From the NCBI GenBank assembly GCA_964422465.1, contig CAYRBD010000003.1:19355-83354 (forward strand): a stretch of 64,000 bases of DNA, in the 5' to 3' direction. Source of the DNA: FW021-bin31 sp964422465. Its GTDB lineage: Bacteria; Bacteroidota; Bacteroidia; Chitinophagales; Chitinophagaceae. How positions within the stretch are numbered: position 1 is the first letter of the stretch; the number at the start of each line of letters is the position of its first letter. The notes under the pieces are model-generated. The model was not told where the DNA came from, did no database searches, and worked only from the letters and a program-made list of their open reading frames with translations. Positions 44,531-52,721 of the stretch are shown here, piece by piece. The position numbers and the translations under genes are program-made.

Positions 44531-45307
44531 TTAACGCTCTCCCACAAAAACTCCATCTCTTTCCTTGTCGATTTCCCCACCCAGGTAACCGCATACTCCC
44601 ATTCTTGGGGAGTTGACTACCGGCATGTTGGCATAGTCCGCAAAGTCGGAGCATTTCTTTGCATGTTTTTTAGCACAGGAATCGCAAAAGAAACTGCTTT
44701 CCTGATAATTACAGACTGCACAGAGGCATGTAGCTGGTTTTTTATGACAATTGTCACAGAGGATAGCCAAGGGCTCGTTACGGGAAAGTAAGACAAGCTT
44801 TTTATCTGCTTTTATTGGAAAAGTTTCTAAAACTTTTATTTCCAACGCTGTCGTGCTCCCGAAATCATATTCATATTCTAATTTTAGACCTTTACTAAAA
44901 ACGTCTTTTGCTTTCCTGTTTAGTGAAACTTCACCCGGATCCATACCCAAAGTATTCCCTTGTTGCAGCATTTTAAGAACATCGTGCATACCGAACTTGT
45001 CATTGATGGGCTTCCTTTTTATTTGTGGGATTCTGAAAGCGCTCATGTGTCCGCAACACTCCAGCCATATCTCCCGTAAGAAAGAATCAAGACTTCTCAA
45101 CGTTGCATTACCATCTATCCACAGGTTCAGGAAGTAGGGCCCTGAACCCCAGCGAGAATTCAATTCTACTTTTACATGAAAAGATTCTCCGGATTTTCCG
45201 TTTAGAGCCTTTTTTGAAAGGTGAGTATTTAAATGACGGGACATCCCTGCCTTTTTGAACTTTTTATGGCAATACAGGCATTTGCCTTCTGAAAGTAGGT
45301 TTTCCAT
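44531..45307 (-). CDS. Plasmid pRiA4b ORF-3-like protein with zinc fingers
   Basis: A 258-aa protein. The N terminus has a C2H2-like finger (CLYCHKKFKKAGMSRHLNTH, residues 10-29). The middle matches the pRiA4b ORF-3 family: FHVKVELNSRWGSGPYFLNLWIDGNATLRSLDSFLREIWLECCGHMSAF and LKLEYEYDFGSTTALEIKVLE. The C terminus has a Cys/His-rich treble-clef-like cluster (CDNCHKKPATCLCAVC, FFCDSCAKKHAKKC). The function of this family is unknown; homologues appear on plasmids and mobile elements as well as chromosomes. It is an isolated minus-strand gene, convergent with the phosphodiesterase. Confidence 0.88.
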   Translation of the reverse strand: MENLLSEGKCLYCHKKFKKAGMSRHLNTHLSKKALNGKSGESFHVKVELNSRWGSGPYFLNLWIDGNATLRSLDSFLREIWLECCGHMSAFRIPQIKRKPINDKFGMHDVLKMLQQGNTLGMDPGEVSLNRKAKDVFSKGLKLEYEYDFGSTTALEIKVLETFPIKADKKLVLLSRNEPLAILCDNCHKKPATCLCAVCNYQESSFFCDSCAKKHAKKCSDFADYANMPVVNSPRMGVCGYLGGEIDKERDGVFVGER

Positions 45308-45460
45308 ACAAGCAAAAGTAAAATAAAAGTTCCAAAAAACTGGTGGAGAAAATTCAGCTTGAAGGCAAATATTACAGAAAAGACATTGGTTGGGAGTTTT
45401 TAAGTTAAAATAATATTGATATTGGGTAAAATATTAATAGGAATAAGAATAGAAGCGTGC

Positions 45461-45468
45461 TACATTTG
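45461..45468 (+). promoter_or_regulatory. -7 box for second ECF sigma gene
   Basis: TACATTTG matches TAnnTTTG, 27 bp upstream of the ATG at 45496. It implies that the sigma gene itself is read by the housekeeping polymerase. Confidence 0.5.
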
Positions 45469-45495
45469 TTTAGGTAAATCCAACACAACCTGCCT

Positions 45496-46035
45496 ATGTC
45501 ACCAATGCGACCAGATGAAGCGTATTTACTTAATGGTTTAAAGGAAGGGGACCCGGTGGTTTTCCGAACTATCTACCGATTGTACTGGCAAAAGTTGTAC
45601 AACCTGGCTTGTTATTATGTGTCCAATAAAGCCGATGCAGAAGATATTGTGCAGGATGTATTTATTTCCCTGTGGTCGCGAAGGGAACGAATAGAAATTA
45701 AGGTCGCTCTTGAAAATTATCTGGTTCGTTCTGCTAAATATACAACCTTCTTTTATCTTAAATTGAAACAGAAACAAAAGAAAACCAGGCAAACGGTTCC
45801 CATCATGATGGTTTCAAATAATACAGAAGAACAACTGTACTATAAAGATTTGTTGGAACAAATACAGGCTATTTTTCAAAATGTATCCGAAAAGACAAGG
45901 GAAATCTTTTACCTGAGCCGGTTCGATGGTCTGACCTACAAAGAAATTGCAGAAACGCTTCATATTTCTGTAAAAACCGTAGAATACCATATCTCGCAGG
46001 CGCTGAAACGGGTTGCAGAGGAGGGACTGGGATAG
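45496..46035 (+). CDS. ECF RNA polymerase sigma factor
   Basis: A 179-aa ECF sigma factor. Region 2: VFRTIYRLYWQKLYNLACYYVSNKADAEDIVQDVFISLWSRRERI. Region 4: VSEKTREIFYLSRFDGLTYKEIAETLHISVKTVEYHISQALKRV. It is the first gene of the fucosidase locus; fecR follows in the same direction after 337 bp and a decayed repeat region. It should direct polymerase to the susC promoter on release from FecR. Confidence 0.94.
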   Translation: MSPMRPDEAYLLNGLKEGDPVVFRTIYRLYWQKLYNLACYYVSNKADAEDIVQDVFISLWSRRERIEIKVALENYLVRSAKYTTFFYLKLKQKQKKTRQTVPIMMVSNNTEEQLYYKDLLEQIQAIFQNVSEKTREIFYLSRFDGLTYKEIAETLHISVKTVEYHISQALKRVAEEGLG

Positions 46036-46072
46036 CGGCAGAGCGACAAGGCGAGGGGGCGACAAGGCGAAT

Positions 46073-46230
46073 TTATATTTGCCATTTTTCAGGGTGATTG
46101 ACCATATTGACGATCATGGCTATGATATGGTCGTACTTCTTAAATATTTTGACATTTCAAATACTCGCATCCCTGCTTCAAATGATAATTGATAAACTTT
46201 TAAATCTTTATGAGTCCGTATTTTATCCAT
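46073..46230 (-). pseudogene. Remnant of a four-helix-bundle (23S rRNA intervening-sequence) protein
   Basis: On the minus strand, 46230-46120 encodes 36 residues beginning MDKIRTHKDLKVYQLSFEAG and continuing MRVFEMSKYLRS before a stop. The spacing of KDL-x-VYQ-x-SF and FEMSK is what I recall as the N terminus of PF05635-type four-helix-bundle proteins. The rest of the family (about 80 residues) is missing; a second frame at 46117-46073 ends with IVNMVNHPEKWQI, which may be a C-terminal relic. It appears to be a gene lost by internal deletion. It lies between the sigma and fecR genes in a 337-bp region that also has GCGACAAGGCGAGGGGGCGA phrases. Confidence 0.55.
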
Positions 46231-46309
46231 AATTTTTTTGCTATAAAACTACAAATTATTCTGGTACTCTCTTTCGCCCCATCGCTCCTTCAAAAAAAAT
46301 CCTCTTCCC

Positions 46310-46319
46310 GTTTAGGGTA
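46310..46319 (+). promoter_or_regulatory. Candidate ECF -35 element before second fecR
   Basis: GTTTAGGGTA, 53 bp upstream of fecR, is nearly the same as GTTTAGGGGTA before the other fecR (29616-29626). No convincing CGTC -10 follows. Confidence 0.35.
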
Positions 46320-46372
46320 CACTCCCACTTTTATATACTACTATAATAGAAGCAATAAAAATAACCCTGTTA

Positions 46373-47329
46373 ATGGCTCCTGTCAATAGAGAACTAATCG
46401 AAAAATATTTAAAAGGAGAATATACGCCTGAGGAAGAGCAGGAGATATTGAGGTGGCTGGATTACAATGACTTAGGAGAATACGAAGAGGTGATAAGCCG
46501 GAAAAGGGCTGCTAAGCAGACACTAAAAAAGTGGAGGAACTTAACGAAACAAATCCCTGAATTGGAATTCAAAGGTTCTTTTCCTTTTTGGACCATGAAA
46601 CGAAAATTGTGGACAGCAGCAGCTGTTTTGATTGGGCTCATCGTCTTTGGAGGTATTGGATTCTGGTTATTAAATACTCCGGTTACGAGCTATAAAACCG
46701 GATTTGGAGAAGTGAAAAGCATTTCTTTACCGGATGGCACCATCGTTACTTTAAATGCCACTTCTTCTATCTTGGTAGGCAGGTATTTTAATAAAAAGGA
46801 TCGAACCGTATTTTTAAAGGGAGAGGCTTTTTTTCAGGTTAAGCAGCATGCAGGAAAACCTTTTATTGTAAAGGCCGGGAAGTTGCATGTGACCGCCCTG
46901 GGGACCTCCTTTGATGTATCGGCTTTTGAACAAGATAAAAAGATAACGGTGGTTTTAAAAGAAGGGAAAGTAGCGGTAGGAACAAAAAAGTTAAAACAGG
47001 AACCGGTCCTATTAAATCCCGGGGAGGAAGTAGTTTTTAATGAGGCAGAACCGAAAAAACTTGAAGTGCGGCAGCAAAAGGATAAAAAGGAGCATCAGGT
47101 CTGGCAACAACAGATTCTTTATTTTAACGATGCCGGCCTGCAAGAGGTGAAACACAAGCTGGAACGGTTTTATGGGGTAAAAATTGACATGAAAGAGTTG
47201 GAAAAACAAGGTTGGAAATTGAGTGGCTCCTATAAAAATGAACCTTTGGAAAATGTATTGAAGAGCCTGTCTTTCAGCTATGGACTAAAATATGAGATAG
47301 AAGGAGATCAGGTGACTTTGGAGAAATGA
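46373..47329 (+). CDS. FecR-family anti-sigma factor
   Basis: A 318-aa anti-sigma regulator for the sigma factor at 45496. The N terminus (~1-75) is cytoplasmic (LIEKYLKGEYTPEEEQEILRWLDYND), a single membrane helix covers ~82-100 (WTAAAVLIGLIVFGGIGFWLL) and the FecR domain has VKSISLPDGTIVTLNATSSILVG, VFLKGEAFFQVKQHAGKPFIVKAGKLHVTALGTSFDVSAF. A C-terminal DUF4974 part is LYFNDAGLQEVKHKLERFYGVKIDMKEL. It is not closely similar to the FecR at 29668, so each locus should have its own signal. Confidence 0.93.
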   Translation: MAPVNRELIEKYLKGEYTPEEEQEILRWLDYNDLGEYEEVISRKRAAKQTLKKWRNLTKQIPELEFKGSFPFWTMKRKLWTAAAVLIGLIVFGGIGFWLLNTPVTSYKTGFGEVKSISLPDGTIVTLNATSSILVGRYFNKKDRTVFLKGEAFFQVKQHAGKPFIVKAGKLHVTALGTSFDVSAFEQDKKITVVLKEGKVAVGTKKLKQEPVLLNPGEEVVFNEAEPKKLEVRQQKDKKEHQVWQQQILYFNDAGLQEVKHKLERFYGVKIDMKELEKQGWKLSGSYKNEPLENVLKSLSFSYGLKYEIEGDQVTLEK

Positions 47330-47739
47330 TGGAGCGAATTGGCGAAAAGGCGAGGGGGCGATGGGGAGATTTGGTGATCAGACGATCGGCATCCATTGCA
47401 GTTGACTTTAGTTAACTGATAAAAAAAACAGCAGGTATATGGGCTTTAGCCACATTTAAAATTACCTAATTCTATTAAATAAATACAAAAATAAAGCAGC
47501 ATCATGATACGAATTTACCCGGATACGAGCTAAGCAGATCAACTGCTGTCGAAACTGCACTTATGCAGACAAAGTTTCAACAGATAGCCAGCCTTCGCCA
47601 AGGCGAAAGCTGGAGATGAAAAAATCCTGCCTTTTCCGCCTTAGGCGAATCCGGCAGGAGTCCGAAAAAACACCTAATGCATACAGGTTGGCGCCGGACA
47701 TGCAAAAGGTGATATTCTTAAGTCGAACAATGTAAAATT
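47330..47739. repeat. Long susC leader region with REP-like hairpins
   Basis: No gene in 410 bp. From left to right: a G-rich AAGGCGAGGGGGCGA phrase; the type A hairpin CAGTTGACT-tt-AGTTAACTG (47399-47418, one mismatch) and a decayed type B hairpin GGCT-tt-AGCC (47442-47451), as in 4499-4795; a 26-nt hairpin at 47588-47613 with arms CCAGCCTTCGCC / GGCGAAAGCTGG; and a second with CCTGCC and GGCAGG arms around CGCCTTAGGCG (about 47626-47658). The last two could fold in the susC leader RNA. Confidence 0.6.
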
Positions 47740-50700
47740 ATGAAAAAAAATTTACGGGGAGCAATTATTATGCTTTCAAAGTACTTTGCCATCGGTTTTC
47801 TGGCACAATTAATTCTCTTTAGTACCCTCTTTGGGAAAGAGGTTGAGGCACAACTGACCAATCCGGTTCATGCGAATTTACAGGATGTTTCTGTTAAACA
47901 GGTATTTACAGCTTTGAAGAAGGCGGCAAATGTGACGATTGTGTACGATGGAGATGCGGTAAAGCTCAACCGGAAGGTGCACATTCAGGGAGCAAATTTA
48001 AGCGCCGGAGAAGTTTTAGATAAATTAACCGCCCACCTGGGACTGGTTTATAAGGAAATTGGGAATACGATTACGATAAAAAGGAAGGTGAACGAGACCT
48101 CAAACCCCTATAACTTGCCCAATCTCCCTGTTAAAAGTGGAAACGCAGAAATCATCAACTTTGTTGCACCACTTACCCGCGTATTTCAATCGCAAATTTC
48201 CGGAACTGTAAAAGATTCTTTAGGTAATGCATTGATTGGAGTTACGGTACAGGTGAAAGGAACGACAACAGGTACTACTACGGATGCCAATGGTCATTTT
48301 ACGATAGAAGCGTTAGATAATGCAACGCTGGTGTTTTCGTATGTGGGGTATCAGGATAAGGAAGTAACCCTGAACGGACAAAATACGATTAATGTGGTTT
48401 TGTATTCTTCGGCTACGGGATTGAATGAGGTTATTGTAATTGGATATGGTACTCAAAAGAAATCTGATTTGACAGGATCGGTTGGGTCCGTGGATGCCAA
48501 GTCTATAGAAGAAAGTTCTCCATCTAATGTACAAGAAGCCTTGCAGGGAAAGGTGCCAGGAGTTAGTGTTTCGCTTAGTTCAGGAAGGCCGGGGGGGGCT
48601 CCATCTATTCATATTAGAGGTTTCACTTCAATTACCGGATCAAATAATCCGCTCTATGTGGTTGATGGGGTCATTATTAATGAATCTGGATTAACAAATT
48701 CAACCTCTCCTATTGATTATTTAAACCCGCAAGATATAGAATCAATAAGTGTATTGAAGGATGCATCAGCGACTGCGATTTATGGTTCACGGGGAGCGAA
48801 TGGAGTCGTAATCATTACTACGAAGCAGCCTAAAAAAAGTGAAGTACGATATAGTGGATCTATAAGCATAGGTACTTTACCCCGCGAAATCCCTGTTTTG
48901 AACTCAGAAGAATTTTTACAGCTTGAAGATATTGCATATCAAAATGCGGCTAAATTTGGTCTTCAAGGGACTATTAAAGATCCTGTGGCAAAGAGAGCGA
49001 GCAGGCCTGATTTATTTGATTCTAACGGCAACCCTCTTTATAATACAAATTGGCAAAAAGAAGGTACCCGGACAGCAATTTCACATGAGCAACAATTGTC
49101 TTTTAGCGGAGGGGATCAAAATACCAACTATGGAGGAAGTCTAGGCTATAATAGTCAACAGGGAATTATCCTGGCTTCCTATTCGAAGAAATACTCAGGA
49201 CGTTTTTATGTGAATAGTAAAATTAATAAATGGCTAACGACCGGAGGATCCATAAATTATGTTTTATCTAACCAAAGCTATCCTCAAGCGTTCGGTAATA
49301 CGGGTCTTGTTCCTTCCAGACAAATTATAGAATCTTTACCTATAATACCTGTGAGATATCCTGACGGCTCCTTTGGAAATAATAAAGACTATCCTGGGAT
49401 GGATGGTGGAGGGCAGCCGGTTCGGCTATCTCAACAGAAAGGGAGACATCTTAAGACTAATAATGCAATTGGTAATGCATATCTGAAATTTCATTTAGCC
49501 GAAGGATTAGATTTTAAAACTACTTTAGGAATTAACAGTACCACTCAGGAATATAAATATTTTGCGGCACCAAATCTTCAATGGATATCTACAGATGGTA
49601 ATGCTTCCGTCTCTAATACAAGTATTGGCTCCTGGCAAGAGGAGAGTCAATTAACTTATAATACCCAAATTTCAGATAATCAAACATTTAGTGGCCTTAT
49701 TGCCGCTTCATGGCAAAAAGTTACCAGTTTTTCATCAGGAGCTTCTGTAAGTGATTTAAATACATTATTTTATAAATATAATAATCTCGGGGCTGCTTCT
49801 ACTTCTTCAATACCTACATCCGGAAGAAATCAGCACACTTTGAATTCCTACTTTGGCAGAATTAATTATGCAATAAATGATAAATATCTCTTTACAGCCA
49901 CAGGAAGGTTTGATGGTTCATCCAGGTTTGCTAAATCGAATCGATATGGGTTTTTCCCGTCAGGAGCTTTTGCATGGCATTTATCAAATGAAAGTTTTTT
50001 AAAGGATAATGCTACTGTTTCAAATCTTAAATTGAGAATAAGCTATGGCATTACCGGAAATTCTAATATACCCAATTATAGAATAGATAGCAAACTTGGA
50101 AATTATTCTTATATCTTCGGTGGAAATCTGGTAAGTGGAGTAGGTGTTGGCTCTCTCGCAAATTCAAATTTAAAATGGGAGAAAGATAAAGAAGTTGATT
50201 TCGGTATAGATTTAGGTCTAATGAAGGGAAGGATCTCTTTTACCGGGGATATTTATTACAAAAAGTCAAGTAATATCCTTCTTGACGCCCCTATACCGGC
50301 TTCCAGTGGTTATACTTCCGTGATCAGAAATATAGGAGATATGGAGAATCGTGGTATAGAATTATCTTTACACACAAGAAATATTGTCAATCCAAATTTT
50401 TCATGGACTACCACCTTTAATATTTCCATGAATAGAAATAAGGTGCTTTTTTTGGTAGGAGGACAAGATATTTTAGGATCTGGCCACACAATTATTCGAG
50501 AAGGTGAATCTGTAAATTCATTTTATGGATATCTTACAATGGGTGTTTGGAGTACTAAGCAAAAGGATGAAGCAGCAGTATATGGAGAACTGCCAGGAGA
50601 TATAATTTTTGAAGATATGAATAATGATGGTGCAATTAATACCCTTGATATGACTATAATTGGCAATGGTTTACCTAAGGGATACGGATCTTTAATTAAT

Positions 50701-51174
50701 ACATTTAATTATAAAAGTTTACAACTATTAATTAATTTACAATATGAATTTGGAAATGACGTGGCTTGGGAGTCACGGTATAGTTTTATTGACAGAACAG
50801 GTATAGCTAACTCTTTAAGAGAGGTCTTAAATGCCTGGACACCGGATCATCAAAATACTTCTATTCCTCAAATTAGACCAAATGCAGGATATGTAAAGCC
50901 CCAAGAAGGGAAGGATAGTTGGATATATAATGGATCTTTTATTAGGGCGAAAAGGATTATGTTAAGTTATCAGTTTCCTTCTGAACTTGCCAGGCGTATA
51001 GACATGAAAAACATCAATGTTTTTATCGCAGCCGACAATTTGTTTTTGATAGCGGATTATCCTGGATTCGATCCTGAGACTTCTTCTTATTCAGGAAATT
51101 TTACAAAAGGAGTTGACTATTATTCTTATCCTAAAGCCCGTACCTTTCAATTTGGTTTAAGCTTTAGTCTTTAA
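47740..51174 (+). CDS. SusC/RagA-type TonB-dependent transporter with STN domain
   Basis: A 1144-aa outer membrane transporter; signal peptide ends near KEVEAQ. It has an STN domain (LQDVSVKQVFTALKKAANVTIVYDGD, ~45-115) that signals to FecR, a carboxypeptidase-regulatory-like domain (ISGTVKDSLGNALIGVTVQVKGTTTG, ~152-225), a plug (GLNEVIVIGYGTQKKSDLTGSVGSV, PSIHIRGFTSITGSNNPLYVVDGVI, ATAIYGSRGANGVVIITTK) and a 22-strand barrel ending FQFGLSFSL. Downstream are SusD and seven GH29 genes, so the cargo is probably a fucosylated glycan. After about base 48430 the DNA is much more AT-rich than in the first 700 bp, a possible recombination point. Confidence 0.95.
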   Translation: MKKNLRGAIIMLSKYFAIGFLAQLILFSTLFGKEVEAQLTNPVHANLQDVSVKQVFTALKKAANVTIVYDGDAVKLNRKVHIQGANLSAGEVLDKLTAHLGLVYKEIGNTITIKRKVNETSNPYNLPNLPVKSGNAEIINFVAPLTRVFQSQISGTVKDSLGNALIGVTVQVKGTTTGTTTDANGHFTIEALDNATLVFSYVGYQDKEVTLNGQNTINVVLYSSATGLNEVIVIGYGTQKKSDLTGSVGSVDAKSIEESSPSNVQEALQGKVPGVSVSLSSGRPGGAPSIHIRGFTSITGSNNPLYVVDGVIINESGLTNSTSPIDYLNPQDIESISVLKDASATAIYGSRGANGVVIITTKQPKKSEVRYSGSISIGTLPREIPVLNSEEFLQLEDIAYQNAAKFGLQGTIKDPVAKRASRPDLFDSNGNPLYNTNWQKEGTRTAISHEQQLSFSGGDQNTNYGGSLGYNSQQGIILASYSKKYSGRFYVNSKINKWLTTGGSINYVLSNQSYPQAFGNTGLVPSRQIIESLPIIPVRYPDGSFGNNKDYPGMDGGGQPVRLSQQKGRHLKTNNAIGNAYLKFHLAEGLDFKTTLGINSTTQEYKYFAAPNLQWISTDGNASVSNTSIGSWQEESQLTYNTQISDNQTFSGLIAASWQKVTSFSSGASVSDLNTLFYKYNNLGAASTSSIPTSGRNQHTLNSYFGRINYAINDKYLFTATGRFDGSSRFAKSNRYGFFPSGAFAWHLSNESFLKDNATVSNLKLRISYGITGNSNIPNYRIDSKLGNYSYIFGGNLVSGVGVGSLANSNLKWEKDKEVDFGIDLGLMKGRISFTGDIYYKKSSNILLDAPIPASSGYTSVIRNIGDMENRGIELSLHTRNIVNPNFSWTTTFNISMNRNKVLFLVGGQDILGSGHTIIREGESVNSFYGYLTMGVWSTKQKDEAAVYGELPGDIIFEDMNNDGAINTLDMTIIGNGLPKGYGSLINTFNYKSLQLLINLQYEFGNDVAWESRYSFIDRTGIANSLREVLNAWTPDHQNTSIPQIRPNAGYVKPQEGKDSWIYNGSFIRAKRIMLSYQFPSELARRIDMKNINVFIAADNLFLIADYPGFDPETSSYSGNFTKGVDYYSYPKARTFQFGLSFSL

Positions 51175-51194
51175 TTTTATAAAAGTATAATAAA

Positions 51195-52697
51195 ATGTAT
51201 TTTAAAAATAGATATTTTAGTTTCTTTATTGGTGTTTCTGCACTGATGATTTTTGGCGGGTGTAATAAGTTTTTAGATCAGACGGATCCCTCGAATTATA
51301 GTGAACACGCATATTACAACAATGCATCCGAAGCAGAACAAGCTGTAAATTCCATTTATGCCAGCGTTTATCCTATATATAATATACAGGCGTGGATGAT
51401 TACATTAGTCAGAACTGGAATCGCGAATACAAACTTTCCTGATGATGCGGGCTATCCTAATTTAACTGATCCAAAAAAGCTAGGAAATTTCTCTCGGCAT
51501 AGAGATTTAGAAACTCTGTGGGATAGCTACTATCAAGGTATCGCAAATGCAAATATGGCTATTAAATATATTCCCTCTATCACTATGGATGAAACGGATA
51601 AAAGCAAGTTAATGGGACAGGCCTATTTTCTACGAGCCTATTATTATTTTAATCTGGTTAGAATGTTTGGTGAACTTCCTTTAATTACTGAACCTATTGA
51701 AAGTATAGGTAGTCCTGAGCTTAGTCCGGAACGTTCTTCAGTAGATTCTGTATATAAACAAATTGCTAGTGACCTCAGAAATGCAGAATCGAGCAAACTA
51801 CCAGTTGTCGATAATACGGGCAGGGTGTCCATGAGTGCAGTAAAGTCGCTATTATCAAGTGTTTATCTTACTATGGCAGGGTACCCACTTCAAAAAGGTC
51901 AGGAGTATTATAAATTAGCAATGGATGAGGCAGAAGAAGTTATTCAAAGTCATAATTTTGATCTTTTCGATACTTATGAATTTTTAAAAGATCCAAAGCA
52001 GAATAACCAGGGAGAGTATATTTTTGAAATCCAATTTGATCAGGATCATCACCCTAATAATAGTTTACAGTTTGCCAACGTACCATATAGAGCTGGTATT
52101 TCGGCCTATTCTTCTGAAGAAGGATTTGTGTTTGTAGTCGATCAATTTGTACAATCATTTGAGAATAAGGACAAGAGAGTTAATGCTTTTTTTTATGATA
52201 AATATACCTCGAATGTAGATAGGAGTGATACTGTTCATTTTGCTAATACATATATATATAAGTTTTTCAATAAAGAGGCAATTGAAAATACAGCTAAGTC
52301 TGGATTGAATTGGTCTGTAATTAGGTACCCCGAAGTTTTATTGAATTATGCTGAGGCTTCAAATGAAGTTAATGGACCGACTAAGACCGCTTATTCAGCG
52401 ATTAATGAGGTAAGAGAGAGAGCCGGTATTTCAGATTTATCAGGGCTTAGTCAGCCCCAATTTAGAAAGAAAATTTGGATGGAAAGGTATCATGAACTCT
52501 GCTTTGAGAATAAAGTTTGGTTTGACATGGCGAGAACGAGAAAGGCATTTAATTTCTCAACTGGTAATTTTGAAGACTATGTTGGACATACTTTTACCTA
52601 TGGTGTCACTTTAGAAAACCCCGACCTTTTATTTCCATTGCCTCAAGATGAACTTAGAAATAATCCCAACATCCATCAAAATCCGGGGTTTGAATAA
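51195..52697 (+). CDS. SusD/RagB surface glycan-binding lipoprotein
   Basis: A 500-aa lipoprotein with lipobox FGGC (IGVSALMIFGGCNKFLDQTDPSNYSEH). RagB/SusD features include AEQAVNSIYASVYPI, LMGQAYFLRAYYYFNLVRMFGELPLITEPI, TPR helices, INEVRERAGISDLSGLSQPQFRKKIWMERYHELCFENKVWFDMARTRKAF and a C terminus LLFPLPQDELRNNPNIHQNPGF. It caps the SusC barrel encoded 20 bp upstream. It differs in subgroup from the SusD at 34372. AT-rich like the end of susC. Confidence 0.95.
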   Translation: MYFKNRYFSFFIGVSALMIFGGCNKFLDQTDPSNYSEHAYYNNASEAEQAVNSIYASVYPIYNIQAWMITLVRTGIANTNFPDDAGYPNLTDPKKLGNFSRHRDLETLWDSYYQGIANANMAIKYIPSITMDETDKSKLMGQAYFLRAYYYFNLVRMFGELPLITEPIESIGSPELSPERSSVDSVYKQIASDLRNAESSKLPVVDNTGRVSMSAVKSLLSSVYLTMAGYPLQKGQEYYKLAMDEAEEVIQSHNFDLFDTYEFLKDPKQNNQGEYIFEIQFDQDHHPNNSLQFANVPYRAGISAYSSEEGFVFVVDQFVQSFENKDKRVNAFFYDKYTSNVDRSDTVHFANTYIYKFFNKEAIENTAKSGLNWSVIRYPEVLLNYAEASNEVNGPTKTAYSAINEVRERAGISDLSGLSQPQFRKKIWMERYHELCFENKVWFDMARTRKAFNFSTGNFEDYVGHTFTYGVTLENPDLLFPLPQDELRNNPNIHQNPGFE

Positions 52698-52721
52698 ATT
52701 TATTTTAAATCATAGATATAA

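Larger units (their letters stand above)
46036..46372. other. Intergenic region between sigma and fecR
   Basis: Contents: a copy of a G-rich phrase GCGACAAGGCGAGGGGGCGA just after the sigma stop (recurring in variant form at 47340-47370), the four-helix-bundle remnant, an inverted repeat GACCATAT/ATATGGTC (46100-46107 and 46125-46132) lying within it, and the ECF-type element GTTTAGGGTA (46310-46319). No intact gene. Confidence 0.6.

Noticed and set aside
46100..46132. GACCATAT/ATATGGTC inverted repeat as an operator
   Set aside because: It lies within the decayed four-helix-bundle gene, far from a promoter, and is probably chance.
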